NCBI RefSeq assembly: GCF_009827335.1
Contig: NZ_WTYH01000001.1
Location: 992,001-1,056,000 of the forward strand
From: Aurantiacibacter arachoides
Lineage (GTDB): Bacteria; Pseudomonadota; Alphaproteobacteria; Sphingomonadales; Sphingomonadaceae
Direction: 5' to 3'
Length of the DNA: 64,000 nucleotides
A program made the translations under genes and the position numbers. Below, piece by piece: positions 55,136-64,000 of this stretch (positions are counted from its first letter, which is position 1; each line of letters begins with the position of its first letter). The notes under the pieces were generated by a model. That model saw only the letters and a list, made by a program, of their open reading frames with translations. It searched no databases and was not told where the DNA came from.

Positions 55136-56358
55136 GAACGATAATCGGCGTTGATCGCGATGTAGCCGTGCGTCAGGTCGCAGGTCCATACGGTGGCGCT
55201 GCCATCCCCGATGCCGAGATCGACGGTGATGTCCACCTCCTCGCCCGCAAGGTGCGCCGCTACGGGCGCCTCGTCGTAATCCTCCACCGGCAGGCCGTTG
55301 CGCGCTGCCCAGTGGCCGCCGAACGCGATCGAGAGCGTGTCGCGGTTCGCCGGTTCGCCGGCCTTGCCGACCGCCATGACCACGCGGCCCCAGTTGGCAT
55401 CGCCGCCCGCGATGGCGGTTTTGACCAGCGGCGAGTTGGCGACCGCAAGACCCACGCGCCGCGCGCTTTCGTCATCCTCGGCGCCGCTAATGCTGACGGA
55501 AATGAACTTCGTCGCACCCTCGCCATCGCGCACTACCAAGTGGGCGAGCTGGCGGCATACATCGTGCAAGGCGGCGGCAAAGGCATCGGCGCCCGGATCG
55601 TCGAACCCGGTCAGCGGCTGGTTGCCCGCAGCACCCGTAGCAAAGGCGAGCACGGTGTCACTGGTCGATGTATCGCTGTCGACGGTGATGCAGCTGAAGG
55701 TGGAACGGTTGGCGGCGGCGAGGCAGGATTGCAGGAAGGCCGGCTCCACCGCCGCGTCGGTGAAGATATAGCCCAGCATTGTCGCCATGTCGGGGGCGAT
55801 CATGCCGCTGCCCTTGACGATGGCGTTGAGCGTTACCCGCACGTCGCCCAGCATGGCGGTTGCCGTCGCCCCCTTGGCAAAGGTATCCGTCGTGCCGATG
55901 GTCTGCGCGGCCACCTCGTAGGATACTTCCGGAGCGTCCAGCGCGGCCGCCACCCCCGCCTCTGCCTTGTCCTTGGGCAACGGCACGCCGATTACCCCGG
56001 TTGACGAGACGAACACGTCCGAGGGCCGGCAGTCCAGGCGATGCGCGACCTGCGCCATGATCGCCTCCACCGCCTCGCGCCCGCGATAGCCGGTAAACGC
56101 GTTGGAATTGCCCGCGTTGACGACCAGCGCGCGCCCGCGGCCCAGCCGCACCTGCTCGCGCCCCATCTCGACCTCAGTCGAACAGCACACGTTTTGCGTG
56201 AACACGCCCGCCACCGTGGTGCCCTCGACCAGCTCGACATAGGTCAGGTCGGCGCGGTCCCAGGACTTGTAGCGCGCGCGGGCCACGCGCAGGCTGACGC
56301 CGGCGATGGGCTGCATTTCGGGGAAGGGCCGGGCGAGGGGAGAGCGGGCTATGTCCAT
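55132..56358 (-). CDS. argJ: Bifunctional ornithine acetyltransferase / N-acetylglutamate synthase
   Basis: The 408-residue precursor self-cleaves before Thr193 in PDMATMLGYIFTDA, giving alpha and beta subunits. It moves the acetyl group from N-acetylornithine to glutamate in the arginine pathway, and may also use acetyl-CoA. NAGNSNAFTG, SSTGVIG and the C-terminal NADYRS are family features. It is followed by the phosphatase gene with a 4-nt overlap. Confidence 0.96.
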   Translation of the reverse strand: MDIARSPLARPFPEMQPIAGVSLRVARARYKSWDRADLTYVELVEGTTVAGVFTQNVCCSTEVEMGREQVRLGRGRALVVNAGNSNAFTGYRGREAVEAIMAQVAHRLDCRPSDVFVSSTGVIGVPLPKDKAEAGVAAALDAPEVSYEVAAQTIGTTDTFAKGATATAMLGDVRVTLNAIVKGSGMIAPDMATMLGYIFTDAAVEPAFLQSCLAAANRSTFSCITVDSDTSTSDTVLAFATGAAGNQPLTGFDDPGADAFAAALHDVCRQLAHLVVRDGEGATKFISVSISGAEDDESARRVGLAVANSPLVKTAIAGGDANWGRVVMAVGKAGEPANRDTLSIAFGGHWAARNGLPVEDYDEAPVAAHLAGEEVDITVDLGIGDGSATVWTCDLTHGYIAINADYRS

Positions 56359-56418
56359 TGACTTTGCGCCCTATTGTGCCCGATGCGGCGCTGCAAGCTA
56401 TGACAGGAGAGCGGGCCG

Positions 56419-57024
56419 ATGCGGTCACACATTGCCACGGTCGTTGCAGCACTTTCGCTGACCTGTCCGCTGGCCGCAGCGGCCCAGGATACATCCGGCA
56501 CGTCCCCGCGCCCATTGGCGTCTCCCGGCGAGTGGATCGACCCCCAGGACTATCCGGCCGAGGCGCTTCGTCAGAACGCCGCGGGCGTGACTGGCGTGCG
56601 GTTGCAGATCGATCCTCGCGGCATGGTCAGGAAATGCACGGTGGTCTCTTCCAGCGGTCACGCAATCCTTGACGACACGGCCTGCCTCCGGCTCGAGCAG
56701 CGCGGCGAGTTCGAGCCCGCGCGGGACGGCGAAGGCAATCGCACGGACAGCACCTGGTCAACGAGTGTCGTATGGGCGCTGCCCGAGGCGGTTCGGCTGC
56801 CCCTGCCCGAAGAAGCGCACATCGAGTTCACCGTCGATATCGACCAGACTGGCGCGGTGACGCAGTGCACGGTCCTTGCCCTGGACTTGCCGGAGAATGG
56901 CCCGCGGGAGGATCCGTGCGCCAATCAACCCGACTACTATCCAGCGACCGATGAAGCGGGAAATCCGATCCCGTTACGGGTGCGGTTCCGGATGGAATTA
57001 ACCCGGGAAGATGCTGCGCGCTGA
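56419..57024 (+). CDS. Exported TonB-C-terminal-domain-like protein
   Basis: The 201-residue protein has a signal peptide (about 1-22, ending AAAAQ), then two repeats of a TonB-C-like fold. The first is seen in GVTGVRLQIDPRGMVRKCTVVSSSG followed by an LDDTAC motif, the second in IEFTVDIDQTGAVTQCTVL. Such stand-alone domains are common in sphingomonads, and their role, perhaps in outer-membrane transport or stress, is unproven. There is no membrane anchor or Pro-rich spacer, so it is not a complete TonB. An AGGAGA site precedes the ATG. Confidence 0.75.
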   Translation: MRSHIATVVAALSLTCPLAAAAQDTSGTSPRPLASPGEWIDPQDYPAEALRQNAAGVTGVRLQIDPRGMVRKCTVVSSSGHAILDDTACLRLEQRGEFEPARDGEGNRTDSTWSTSVVWALPEAVRLPLPEEAHIEFTVDIDQTGAVTQCTVLALDLPENGPREDPCANQPDYYPATDEAGNPIPLRVRFRMELTREDAAR

Positions 57025-57091
57025 TGGCAGAGCGGCGACAAGGCAATTGATCTTGGACTTCCCGGCCCGTTTCACCTATCTGTCCTTCGCC

Positions 57092-57355
57092 ATGCTGCGC
57101 CAGTTGCTCACCCTGCTTGCCGTCATCTCGGGCTTTACGCTCGTGGCGGAGCCCGTGTCGGCAACCGATCTGCGGGAAATCAGCGCGGCTGCCACTGCGG
57201 CACAGGACCTGGCGGATTGCCGCCCGGTCGTCGCTGCGCCATTGCAGTTGGCACAGGCCCGCCAGCGGGACCGGGTCGATACCCGCCGCTGCCAGCGTCG
57301 CATCGTCGTGATCACCCCGGCCGTGCAGCTACAGGCGGATCGCGCCCACGAATAG
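57092..57355 (+). CDS. Small exported protein, 87 residues, unknown function
   Basis: The product has a clear signal peptide (about 1-25, ending PVSA) and a mature part of about 60 residues with two cysteines and an Arg-rich end. I recognise no family. It lies between the TonB-C-like protein and secA on the same strand. The ATG at 57092 is favoured since it begins the signal peptide. Confidence 0.55.
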   Translation: MLRQLLTLLAVISGFTLVAEPVSATDLREISAAATAAQDLADCRPVVAAPLQLAQARQRDRVDTRRCQRRIVVITPAVQLQADRAHE

Positions 57356-57391
57356 GCGCGCCGCCCGTTCCAGACGTCCGCATTTCCAGCA

Positions 57392-57414
57392 GGCCGCGCC
57401 AATCTCGCGCGGCC
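57392..57414 (+). promoter_or_regulatory. GC hairpin upstream of secA
   Basis: GGCCGCG (57392-57398) pairs with CGCGGCC (57408-57414) over a nine-base loop, 31 nt before the secA ATG. There is no T run, so it is more likely a leader structure than a terminator. Confidence 0.35.
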
Positions 57415-57445
57415 GCATCTCCATACTACCGACAGGAACCATGCC

Positions 57446-60247
57446 ATGTGGCAGCAAGTCGCCAAATCCATCTTCGGCTCGTCCAACGACCGTTACGTCC
57501 GCTCGCTCGACAAGACCGTCGCCCGCATCAATGCGCTGGAAGACCAGCTCGTCGATTTCTCCGATGACGAATTGCGTGCGCAGACCGCCAAATTCCGCCT
57601 GCAACTGGAGGAGGGTAAGACCCTCGACGACATCCTGCCCGAAGCCTTCGCCACCGTGCGCGAGGCCTCGAAGCGGGTGCTCGGGATGCGCCACTTCGAC
57701 GTGCAGATGGTGGGCGGCATCGTGCTCCACCGCGGCGAGATCGCGGAGATGAAGACGGGCGAGGGCAAGACGCTGGTCGCCACGCTTGCCACCTATCTGA
57801 ACGCCATCGAAGGCAAGGGCGTCCACGTCGTCACCGTGAACGACTACCTCGCCGCTCGCGATGCCGAATGGATGGGCCGGCTGCACCGTTTCCTCGGTCT
57901 GACGATCGGTGTGATCGTGCCCAACCTGTCGGAACAGCAGCGGCGCGACGCCTATGCCGCCGACATTACCTACGGCACCAACAACGAACTGGGCTTCGAT
58001 TACCTGCGCGACAACATGAAGCAGGAACGCCGCCAAATGGTGCAGCGGCCGTTCAACTATGCCATCGTCGACGAGGTGGACTCGATCCTGATCGACGAGG
58101 CGCGCACCCCGCTCATCATCTCCGGCCCGACCGAGGACAAGAGCGAGCTTTACCTCGCGCTGGACGCGGTCGTGAAGCAGCTGGTGGCCGATCAGGAGGC
58201 GATGGAGCGCGAGAACGGCGGCCCGCTGGCCGAGGGCGAGGGCTATTTCACCAAGGACGAAAAGGCCCGAAGCGTCTCCCTGACCGAGGACGGCGCGGAA
58301 GAGATCGAGCAGCGCCTCGCCGCTGCCGGCCTGATGACGACGGACAATCTCTACGACGTGGAGAATACCCAGATCGTCCATCACATGGATCAGGCGATGC
58401 GTGCCGTGGTGATGTTCAAGAAGGACACCGACTATATCGTCAAGGACGAGAAGGTCGTCATCATCGACGAGTTCACCGGGCGCATGATGGATGGCCGCCG
58501 CTGGTCGAACGGCCTGCACCAGGCGGTCGAGGCGAAGGAGGGCGCGGAGATCCAGCCCGAGAACCAGACGATGGCCTCCATCACCTTCCAGAACTATTTC
58601 CGCATGTATCCCAAGCTGAGCGGCATGACCGGCACCGCTGCCACCGAAGCGGCGGAATTCTGGGATATCTACAAGCTCAACGTGGTGGAAATTCCCACGA
58701 ACGTGCCCGTCAGCCGCGTCGACGAGGATGACGAGTTCTACAAGAACACCCTCGACAAGTTTGCCGCCATCGCCAAGGCCATCCGCGAAAAGAGCGAGGC
58801 CGGGCAGCCGGTGCTGGTGGGCACGGTCAGCATCGAGAAAAGCGAACTGCTGAGCCAGTTCCTGGAACGCGAAGGCGTGAAGCACGAAGTGCTCAACGCG
58901 CGGTTCCACGAACAGGAAGCGCGTATCGTGGCCCAGGCGGGCCGCATCGGTGCCGTCACCATCGCCACCAACATGGCTGGCCGCGGCACCGACATCCAGC
59001 TTGGCGGCAATCTCGAATTCCGTATCGAGGAAGAGCTGACCGAGATGGAGGAGGGGCCGGAACGCGACGCCGCGATCGACCGCCTCAAGGCCGAGATCGC
59101 CGAGGAAAAGGCCACGGTGCTGGCTTCCGGCGGGCTGTTTGTGCTCGGCACCGAACGGCACGAGAGCCGGCGTATCGACAACCAGCTGCGCGGTCGTTCG
59201 GGCCGGCAGGGCGACCCCGGCCTGTCGCGTTTCTACCTCTGCCTGGAGGATGACCTGCTGCGCATCTTCGGCCCGGACACGCTGTTCGCCAAGATGATGA
59301 ACGCCAACCTGGAAGATGGCGAGGCGATCGGGTCCAAATGGCTGAGCAAAGCCATCGAGACCGCGCAGAAAAAGGTCGAGGCGCGCAACTACGAGATGCG
59401 CAAGCAGGTCGTGCAGTACGACGACGTGATGAACGACCAGCGCAAGGTCATCTACGAGCAGCGCGCGGAAATCATGGATTCCGAGCGCGTGGACGACGTG
59501 GTGGAGGACATGCGCCGCGATGCCATCAACGCCATCGTCGCCGATGCGTGCCCGCCCGGATCCTATCCCGAACAGTGGAACGTGGAGCAGCTGCGCGAAC
59601 GGATAGACGAAGTGCTCGGGCTGGACGTCCCGCTCGAAACCTGGATGGAGGAGCACGCGGTCGAGCCCGACCTGATCGACGAGCGCCTGCAGGATCTCGC
59701 CGCGCAGAAGATGACCGACAAGATCGGCGACATTCCCGCAGACGCCTGGCGCCGGGTTGAGAAGAGCATCTTGCTGGAACGGCTCGACTATCACTGGAAG
59801 GAACACCTCGCCACGCTCGACGCGCTGCGGCAGGTCGTATTCCTGCGCGCCTACGCCCAGAAGACGCCGATCAACGAATACAAGCAGGAAGCCTTCGGCC
59901 TGTTCGAGAGCATGTTGGAAACACTGCGCGAGGATGTCACCAAGGTGCTGCTGACCGCCGAGTTCCGCCCCAGCGCACCGCCGCCCCCGCGCGCCCTGCC
60001 TGACCTGCCCAGCTTCCTGACCGGGCACATCGATCCGTTCACGGGCGAAGACAACTCCAACGACGGCGACGGATCCGCCACGCAGGCTGGCCTGTTTGGC
60101 ACGCTGGCCGCATCGCCCGTTGCCTCCACCGGCAGCGGCGGTTCGCAGGTCGCCGATCCCTACGCGGCGATGAACGTCAGCCGCAACGCGCCATGCCCGT
60201 GCGGATCGGGCAGCAAGTACAAGCACTGCCACGGCGCGCAGCTTTAG
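57446..60247 (+). CDS. secA: Preprotein translocase ATPase SecA
   Basis: The 933-residue motor drives proteins through SecYEG. Walker A is [13 protein letters not shown], the DEAD-like box is [16 protein letters not shown], and the second half has [10 protein letters not shown] and [17 protein letters not shown]. The C-terminus ends with the zinc motif [14 protein letters not shown], which binds SecB. A second ATG lies five bases upstream in another frame and is not used. Confidence 0.98.
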   Translation: MWQQVAKSIFGSSNDRYVRSLDKTVARINALEDQLVDFSDDELRAQTAKFRLQLEEGKTLDDILPEAFATVREASKRVLGMRHFDVQMVGGIVLHRGEIAEMKTGEGKTLVATLATYLNAIEGKGVHVVTVNDYLAARDAEWMGRLHRFLGLTIGVIVPNLSEQQRRDAYAADITYGTNNELGFDYLRDNMKQERRQMVQRPFNYAIVDEVDSILIDEARTPLIISGPTEDKSELYLALDAVVKQLVADQEAMERENGGPLAEGEGYFTKDEKARSVSLTEDGAEEIEQRLAAAGLMTTDNLYDVENTQIVHHMDQAMRAVVMFKKDTDYIVKDEKVVIIDEFTGRMMDGRRWSNGLHQAVEAKEGAEIQPENQTMASITFQNYFRMYPKLSGMTGTAATEAAEFWDIYKLNVVEIPTNVPVSRVDEDDEFYKNTLDKFAAIAKAIREKSEAGQPVLVGTVSIEKSELLSQFLEREGVKHEVLNARFHEQEARIVAQAGRIGAVTIATNMAGRGTDIQLGGNLEFRIEEELTEMEEGPERDAAIDRLKAEIAEEKATVLASGGLFVLGTERHESRRIDNQLRGRSGRQGDPGLSRFYLCLEDDLLRIFGPDTLFAKMMNANLEDGEAIGSKWLSKAIETAQKKVEARNYEMRKQVVQYDDVMNDQRKVIYEQRAEIMDSERVDDVVEDMRRDAINAIVADACPPGSYPEQWNVEQLRERIDEVLGLDVPLETWMEEHAVEPDLIDERLQDLAAQKMTDKIGDIPADAWRRVEKSILLERLDYHWKEHLATLDALRQVVFLRAYAQKTPINEYKQEAFGLFESMLETLREDVTKVLLTAEFRPSAPPPPRALPDLPSFLTGHIDPFTGEDNSNDGDGSATQAGLFGTLAASPVASTGSGGSQVADPYAAMNVSRNAPCPCGSGSKYKHCHGAQL

Positions 60248-60266
60248 CGCCCGCGCCCACAAGCTT

Positions 60267-60310
60267 CCTTTGCCCGTACTGCTGCGGTGATGTAGCTGTG
60301 CGGGCAAAGG
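60267..60310 (+). promoter_or_regulatory. Perfect 10-bp inverted repeat covering the ribosome-binding site of the methyltransferase-fold gene
   Basis: CCTTTGCCCG (60267-60276) is the exact reverse complement of CGGGCAAAGG (60301-60310), with a 24-nt loop. The right arm includes most of the Shine-Dalgarno AAAGGAG (60306-60312) that serves the ATG at 60321. It could be an attenuating hairpin, or the secA terminator doing double duty. Confidence 0.6.
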
Positions 60311-60320
60311 AGTGCCTGCC

Positions 60321-61070
60321 ATGATCCGTTTCGCCCCCGTCGCCGCAACTGTAGGCGCGCTGCTTGTCGCGACCGCTGGTTGCGCCACGATCGAGCAGGA
60401 GGAGCTCGGCGCGTTCGAGGCGTCGGAAGAACTCATGGCGGCCGTCATCAGCCCCGCGCGCCCGGCCGAGGACGTTGCCCGCGACGCGGCGAGGCTGCCG
60501 CTGGAAACCATTTCCTTTGCCGGCGTGGCGCCCGGCCAGACGATTGCCGAGATCGCGCCCGGCGGCGGCTACTACACCCGCATCCTGGCCCAGGCCGTCG
60601 GCTCGGAAGGCAAGGTCTACGCGCTGATGCCCGCCTCCTTTGCCAACCGGCCCGGCGGGCTCGACACGATCAATGCGCTGGCCGAACAGTATGGTAATAT
60701 CGAAGTCGTCGTGGTCGAAAGCTACGCCAGCCTGACCTTGCCGGAGCAGGTGGACCTGGTGTGGACGACCGAGAACTACCACGACCTTGCAAACGGCGAT
60801 GTCGCTGCCACCAATCGCTGGGCCTATGGCGCCGTGCGCCCGGGCGGCATCTACTTCGTGGAAGATCATGCCGCGCCCGGCACCGGCACTGCTGCAACCG
60901 CCACGCTTCACCGCATCGATCCTGCTACCGTGCGCCAGCAGGTGACGGCGGCCGGCTTCCGGTTCGAGGCGGAGAGCAACCATCTCGCCAACCCCGCCGA
61001 TCCGCACACCGCGAACCCGCGCGATTTCGCCGGGGAAAGCGACAGGTTCGCCTTCCGCTTCAGGCGCTAG
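60321..61070 (+). CDS. Exported methyltransferase-fold protein
   Basis: The 249-residue protein has a signal peptide ending near ATAGCAT, with a weak lipobox at Cys21, then a class I Rossmann core: APGQTIAEIAPGGGYYTRILAQAVG is the SAM-binding loop region, and LVWTTENYHDL and VRPGGIYFVEDH are later strands. Predicted methyltransferases of this kind with export signals are annotated in several proteobacteria, but SAM is not expected in the periplasm, so the activity is unclear. The stop overlaps that of the convergent PAP2 gene. Confidence 0.75.
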   Translation: MIRFAPVAATVGALLVATAGCATIEQEELGAFEASEELMAAVISPARPAEDVARDAARLPLETISFAGVAPGQTIAEIAPGGGYYTRILAQAVGSEGKVYALMPASFANRPGGLDTINALAEQYGNIEVVVVESYASLTLPEQVDLVWTTENYHDLANGDVAATNRWAYGAVRPGGIYFVEDHAAPGTGTAATATLHRIDPATVRQQVTAAGFRFEAESNHLANPADPHTANPRDFAGESDRFAFRFRR

Positions 61071-62062
61071 GCGCTAGGCGCGACCTCCACCCGTTGGAGC
61101 AGCCGCCAGCAGGCCCAGACCACGGCCAGGGAGACGATGCCATCCCAGGCGTAGTGCCAGGCAAGATGGAACGAGCCGACCCAGATGGCGAACGCATAGA
61201 GGCCCGCCAACGCTCTGGGCCACGGGTTTGCCACCCGGTCGCGCACCATCAGCCAGGTCAGCACGGCGAAGCCCACGTGGACCGAGGGCATGGCCGATAT
61301 GCCGGAGCCGAAGCCCCCCGTCTCATAGGTCTCGAGCAGCCAGTCGGCGATGCTGAGCGCACTGATCGGCTGTATCGCGTCCGCTTCTGCCAGTCGTGCG
61401 AGAAGCGGCGCATAGTACGGGTCGCCATAGAAATGCTGGTAGAACACCGGACCGGCGCTGGACATCGCCAGCGCCATCGCGTTCCCCACCAGCAGCAGCA
61501 CCACCAGCACACCCATGAACGCGCGAAGCTGGAAGGTGCGATCGCGGGATCCACCGATCCACACGGCCAGAAACGGGAACAGCGTGAACCACAACACGTA
61601 AAGCCGGTCGATCACGATGGTGCCCCACGGTCCCAGCAGCGCGTGGCTCACCCTCCACGGATCGGTGCCGAGAAACAGCCAGCGGTCCGCCGTCACCAGA
61701 GGCGGGTCCAGATAGAAGGGGACGATGCCCGGTATGTTGGCCTTGGCGAAAGAGAACGCTGCGCTGGGAAAGGCAATCAGGACGATCAATGCGCCGGGGA
61801 TGAGTATGGCAGGTCCGTCCGCGCGTATCACGCTGCGAAGCGTCGGCGTCTCGCCGGCCAGGCGCAAGGCGCGCATGCGAACGATCGTCGCCAGGAGGGA
61901 CGCGGCCAGCGCAATCACCAGCACCCGCGGCGAAACAGGCGCCAGCCACAGGGCACCGGTTCCGCTGAAAAGCGCGGAGATTGCCAGAGTGGGCAGCAAG
62001 GATACTGCAACGACGATGACCGCCGCCTGGGCGCGTGAGAGGACCAGCATGATGCGCCGCAT
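61067..62062 (-). CDS. PAP2-superfamily membrane phosphatase/phosphotransferase, inositolphosphotransferase-like
   Basis: The 331-residue inner-membrane protein has about eight hydrophobic segments. Near the C-terminus the PAP2-type catalytic parts AMPSVHVGFAVL and GSFHLAWHYAWDGI hold the His and Asp residues expected of the Aur1/Ipt1-like branch of PAP2. That branch includes inositol-phosphorylceramide synthases. Sphingomonads make sphingolipids, so a lipid headgroup-transfer role is attractive, but a plain lipid phosphatase is also possible. Confidence 0.78.
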   Translation of the reverse strand: MRRIMLVLSRAQAAVIVVAVSLLPTLAISALFSGTGALWLAPVSPRVLVIALAASLLATIVRMRALRLAGETPTLRSVIRADGPAILIPGALIVLIAFPSAAFSFAKANIPGIVPFYLDPPLVTADRWLFLGTDPWRVSHALLGPWGTIVIDRLYVLWFTLFPFLAVWIGGSRDRTFQLRAFMGVLVVLLLVGNAMALAMSSAGPVFYQHFYGDPYYAPLLARLAEADAIQPISALSIADWLLETYETGGFGSGISAMPSVHVGFAVLTWLMVRDRVANPWPRALAGLYAFAIWVGSFHLAWHYAWDGIVSLAVVWACWRLLQRVEVAPSA

Positions 62063-62137
62063 GGTAAGGCGATATGCCTAATTTCCGGTGACTGGCGATA
62101 ATCCGCCCGGCAGCGCGATGGCGCTAGTTGCGGAAAA

Positions 62138-62212
62138 TGGCTCCCCGAGTTGGATTCGAACCAACGACCAAGTGATTAACAGTCACCTACTCTACCGCTG
62201 AGCTATCGGGGA
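62138..62212 (-). tRNA. tRNA-Asn (anticodon GTT)
   Basis: A 75-nt cloverleaf with encoded CCA on the minus strand: acceptor TCCCCGA pairs with TCGGGGA, the anticodon loop is CTGTTAA with anticodon GTT, and the T loop is GGTTCGAATCC. Confidence 0.98.
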
Positions 62213-62285
62213 GCAGCCTTATCGGCAGGAGTGCGCCTATATGGGCGGCAAATTGGTAATGCAAGCCCCCTTGCGCACGTGGCGA

Positions 62286-63074
62286 TCAATGGACGAACTG
62301 TTCGGCCACGATCCGCTCGTCCAGCGCGTGTCCGGGATCGAACAGCAGGGTCATTTCCATGTCGGCGGCGATCTCCACGTGCACCTCGGCGACGTCGCGG
62401 ACCTCCTTCTGATCGGCAACCACGGCCACGGGACGATTGCCCGGCTCGCGCACGCGGAAGCTGACGCGGCTGTTTTCGGGCAGGATCGCGCCCGGCCAGC
62501 GGCGCGGGCGGAAGGGGCTGATCGGGGTGAGCGCGAGCATACGCGAATCGAGCGGCAGGATCGGGCCGTTGGCGGACAGGTTATAGGCGGTGGATCCCAT
62601 CGGTGTGGACAGCAGCACGCCATCGCCTGCCAGTTCGGGAATGCGGACCTTGCCGTTGACCGATATTTCCACCTTTGCGGTCTGCCGGGTCTCGCGCAGC
62701 AGGCTGACCTCGTTCAGCGCGCACGAGCGGTGGCTGCGACCATCCTGCGTTATCGCCTCCATCCGCAGTGGGCGCACCGCCATCGGCTTGGCCCTGCCAA
62801 TGCGCTCCACAACGCCCGATGCACCGGCATAACGGTTCATCATGAAGCCCACCGTTCCAAGGTTGAGCCCGAACACCGGCAGCTTGCGCCCGGTGTCCAG
62901 CATGGCGTGCAGGGCATCGAGCATCGTGCCATCACCACCCAGCGCCACCAGCGTGTCGGCCTCTTCTATCGGCACGAACGGGATGCGTTCCGATAGCAGC
63001 CGGGCCGCATCGCGCGCACGCTCGGACGGCGAGTGGAGCAGTGCCAGATTTCGCGTTGCCGGTGTCTCGGCCAC
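62286..63074 (-). CDS. nadK: NAD kinase
   Basis: The 262-residue enzyme phosphorylates NAD to NADP. The signature ALGGDGTMLDAL, GLNLGTVGFM, and GDGVLLSTPMGSTAYNLSANGP (NAD-binding) are intact. It is the only gene between tRNA-Asn and the divergent EAL gene. Confidence 0.96.
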   Translation of the reverse strand: MAETPATRNLALLHSPSERARDAARLLSERIPFVPIEEADTLVALGGDGTMLDALHAMLDTGRKLPVFGLNLGTVGFMMNRYAGASGVVERIGRAKPMAVRPLRMEAITQDGRSHRSCALNEVSLLRETRQTAKVEISVNGKVRIPELAGDGVLLSTPMGSTAYNLSANGPILPLDSRMLALTPISPFRPRRWPGAILPENSRVSFRVREPGNRPVAVVADQKEVRDVAEVHVEIAADMEMTLLFDPGHALDERIVAEQFVH

Positions 63075-63186
63075 TGTATGTCCCTCCGCCCCCGTGAGCG
63101 GCGGACACTATGAAGCGTCGTCCCGATTTGCAACGCGGCATTCGCTGCGGCAGATTCGCCCGGCAATCTGCGCCATCGGCAGGGCC

Positions 63187-63996
63187 ATGACATTTCCCGC
63201 CCAGATTTACGAACGCCGCACCCGCCACGATCGCCGGCGCGTCGATCCGCATCCGATCACGCACGACCTGGCAGAGGCGCTGGTGGCGGACGAGATCGAC
63301 CTGATGTTCCAGCCGCAGTTCGCCAGCGATAGCCAGGCGCTTGTCGGGGCGGAGGCGCTGGTGCGCTGGCGGCATCCCAACCACGGCGTGCTGGCCGGCG
63401 ATGCGCTGGTGGGGATTGCCCAGAGTGGCGGCATGGCGCGAAGGTTGGCGCGGCACATCGCCCGCAGCGCCCTGCGCGAGGCGGCAAGCTGGCCGCCTGT
63501 CCTGCGGCTGTCGCTCAACGTCACGGCGATGGACCTGGCCGACCGCAGCTTTGCCGAGGAGATGCTGGCGCTGGTGGCGCAAAGTGGCTTTCCGGCGGAC
63601 CGCCTGACGCTGGAGATCACCGAACAGGCGCTGGTGGCCGACCTCGAGCGTTCGGCGAAACGTCTCGCCACACTGGCAGAGGCTGGCATCCGCATCGCGC
63701 TGGACGACTTTGGCGCGGGTTTCTGCAACTTTCGCTATCTCAAGACGCTGCCGATCGATGCCCTGAAGCTCGACCGTTCGATGATCGAAGGCGTGGCGCA
63801 GGACAAGCGCGACCTGGCGATCCTGCGCGGCATTCTTGCTATGGCCGACGCGCTCGGCCTGACGGTCATCGCCGAGGGCGTGGAAACCGACGACCAGCGC
63901 CTGATTGCCGCGCGCGAGGGGTGCGCGGTTTGGCAGGGGTTCCTGGGTGCCGAACCGATGGCCGCGAGCGACTTTACCCTCTTCGCGGCGCGTTGA
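63187..63996 (+). CDS. Stand-alone EAL-domain c-di-GMP phosphodiesterase
   Basis: The 269-residue protein is one EAL domain with a short, very basic N-terminal tail (ERRTRHDRRR). Catalytic residues appear complete: EALVRWRHP, SLNVTAMDL, LEITEQAL, DDFGAGFCNFRYL, LKLDRSM and IAEGVETDDQ. It should hydrolyse c-di-GMP to pGpG. No sensor domain is attached, so activity may be set by a partner or by level. ATG at 63187 is used rather than the longer open frame upstream, which runs through the nadK spacer. Confidence 0.9.
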   Translation: MTFPAQIYERRTRHDRRRVDPHPITHDLAEALVADEIDLMFQPQFASDSQALVGAEALVRWRHPNHGVLAGDALVGIAQSGGMARRLARHIARSALREAASWPPVLRLSLNVTAMDLADRSFAEEMLALVAQSGFPADRLTLEITEQALVADLERSAKRLATLAEAGIRIALDDFGAGFCNFRYLKTLPIDALKLDRSMIEGVAQDKRDLAILRGILAMADALGLTVIAEGVETDDQRLIAAREGCAVWQGFLGAEPMAASDFTLFAAR

Positions 63997-64000
63997 TTAC

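Noticed and set aside
57329..60511. A 1060-residue open frame on the minus strand across secA
   Set aside because: It is antisense to SecA, is rich in His/Gln/Leu/Val runs typical of reverse-strand translations in GC-rich DNA, and has no recognisable domain.

Overview
This window looks like chromosomal DNA from a GC-rich alphaproteobacterium of the order Sphingomonadales, most likely family Erythrobacteraceae. The inference rests on several things: C4-pathway 5-aminolevulinate synthase (HemA); a LOV-domain HWE-type histidine kinase with a single-domain response regulator, as described in Erythrobacter; a DivL-like pseudokinase carrying Tyr in place of the phospho-His; the gene order divL-tsaE-amgK-murU-addB-addA-trxA; and an ornithine decarboxylase with a speF-like leader beside a deoxyhypusine-synthase-family enzyme. 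No 16S gene is present, so the genus cannot be fixed. I see no CRISPR array, prophage, insertion sequence or rRNA operon. The region is mostly densely packed core genome.

Layout. 1-3.6 kb: threonine dehydratase (cut by the window edge), then polyamine genes. 3.6-8.0 kb (minus strand): a PAS-GGDEF-EAL-PilZ protein, hemA and murI. 8.1-15 kb (plus): plsY, dprA, a membrane protein, topA, a 60-residue basic protein and an MFS exporter. 15-17.4 kb (minus): lepB-rnc-era, each pair overlapping by 4 nt. 17.5-28.3 kb (plus): pgi, a GtrA-like protein, the blue-light two-component pair, a DEAD-box helicase, a SIR2-like protein, glutathione reductase, a lipoprotein, an exported asparaginase-type hydrolase and a glycosyltransferase. 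28.4-30.1 kb (minus): aroK-aroB. 30.2-35.6 kb (plus): a small membrane protein coupled to a 611-residue exported protein, xerD, accA and an M48 lipoprotein protease. 35.7-36.2 kb (minus): two Flp pilins. 36.3-40.7 kb (plus): a Nudix hydrolase, tRNA-Arg, a PLD-family enzyme, folE and a divergent MurA. A peroxiredoxin on the minus strand is followed by the long plus-strand run ahcY, divL, tsaE, amgK, murU, addB, addA, trxA (41.5-54.3 kb). 54.3-56.4 kb (minus): argJ and an inositol-phosphatase-family gene. 56.4-61 kb (plus): two small exported proteins, secA and a methyltransferase-fold protein. Last come a PAP2-type membrane enzyme, tRNA-Asn and nadK (all minus), and an EAL protein (plus).

How genes work together. 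Many neighbours overlap by 4 nt (ATGA, GTGA or TTGA), which suggests translational coupling. The clearest case is divL through addA, which ties together cell-cycle signalling, tRNA t6A modification, cell-wall sugar recycling (AmgK/MurU) and double-strand-break repair (AddAB). The deoxyhypusine-synthase-like enzyme and ornithine decarboxylase form a plausible putrescine-to-homospermidine unit.

Most interesting points for follow-up: the ornithine decarboxylase leader whose hairpin buries the ribosome-binding site; a perfect 10-bp inverted repeat burying the ribosome-binding site of the methyltransferase-fold gene; the LOV kinase/receiver pair behind a GGAAC-type stress promoter; a stand-alone SIR2-like protein; a divergent MurA; the uncharacterised coupled pair at 30.2-32.1 kb; and a possible frameshifted small gene after tRNA-Arg. 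Nothing here can be called a proven new system from sequence alone.
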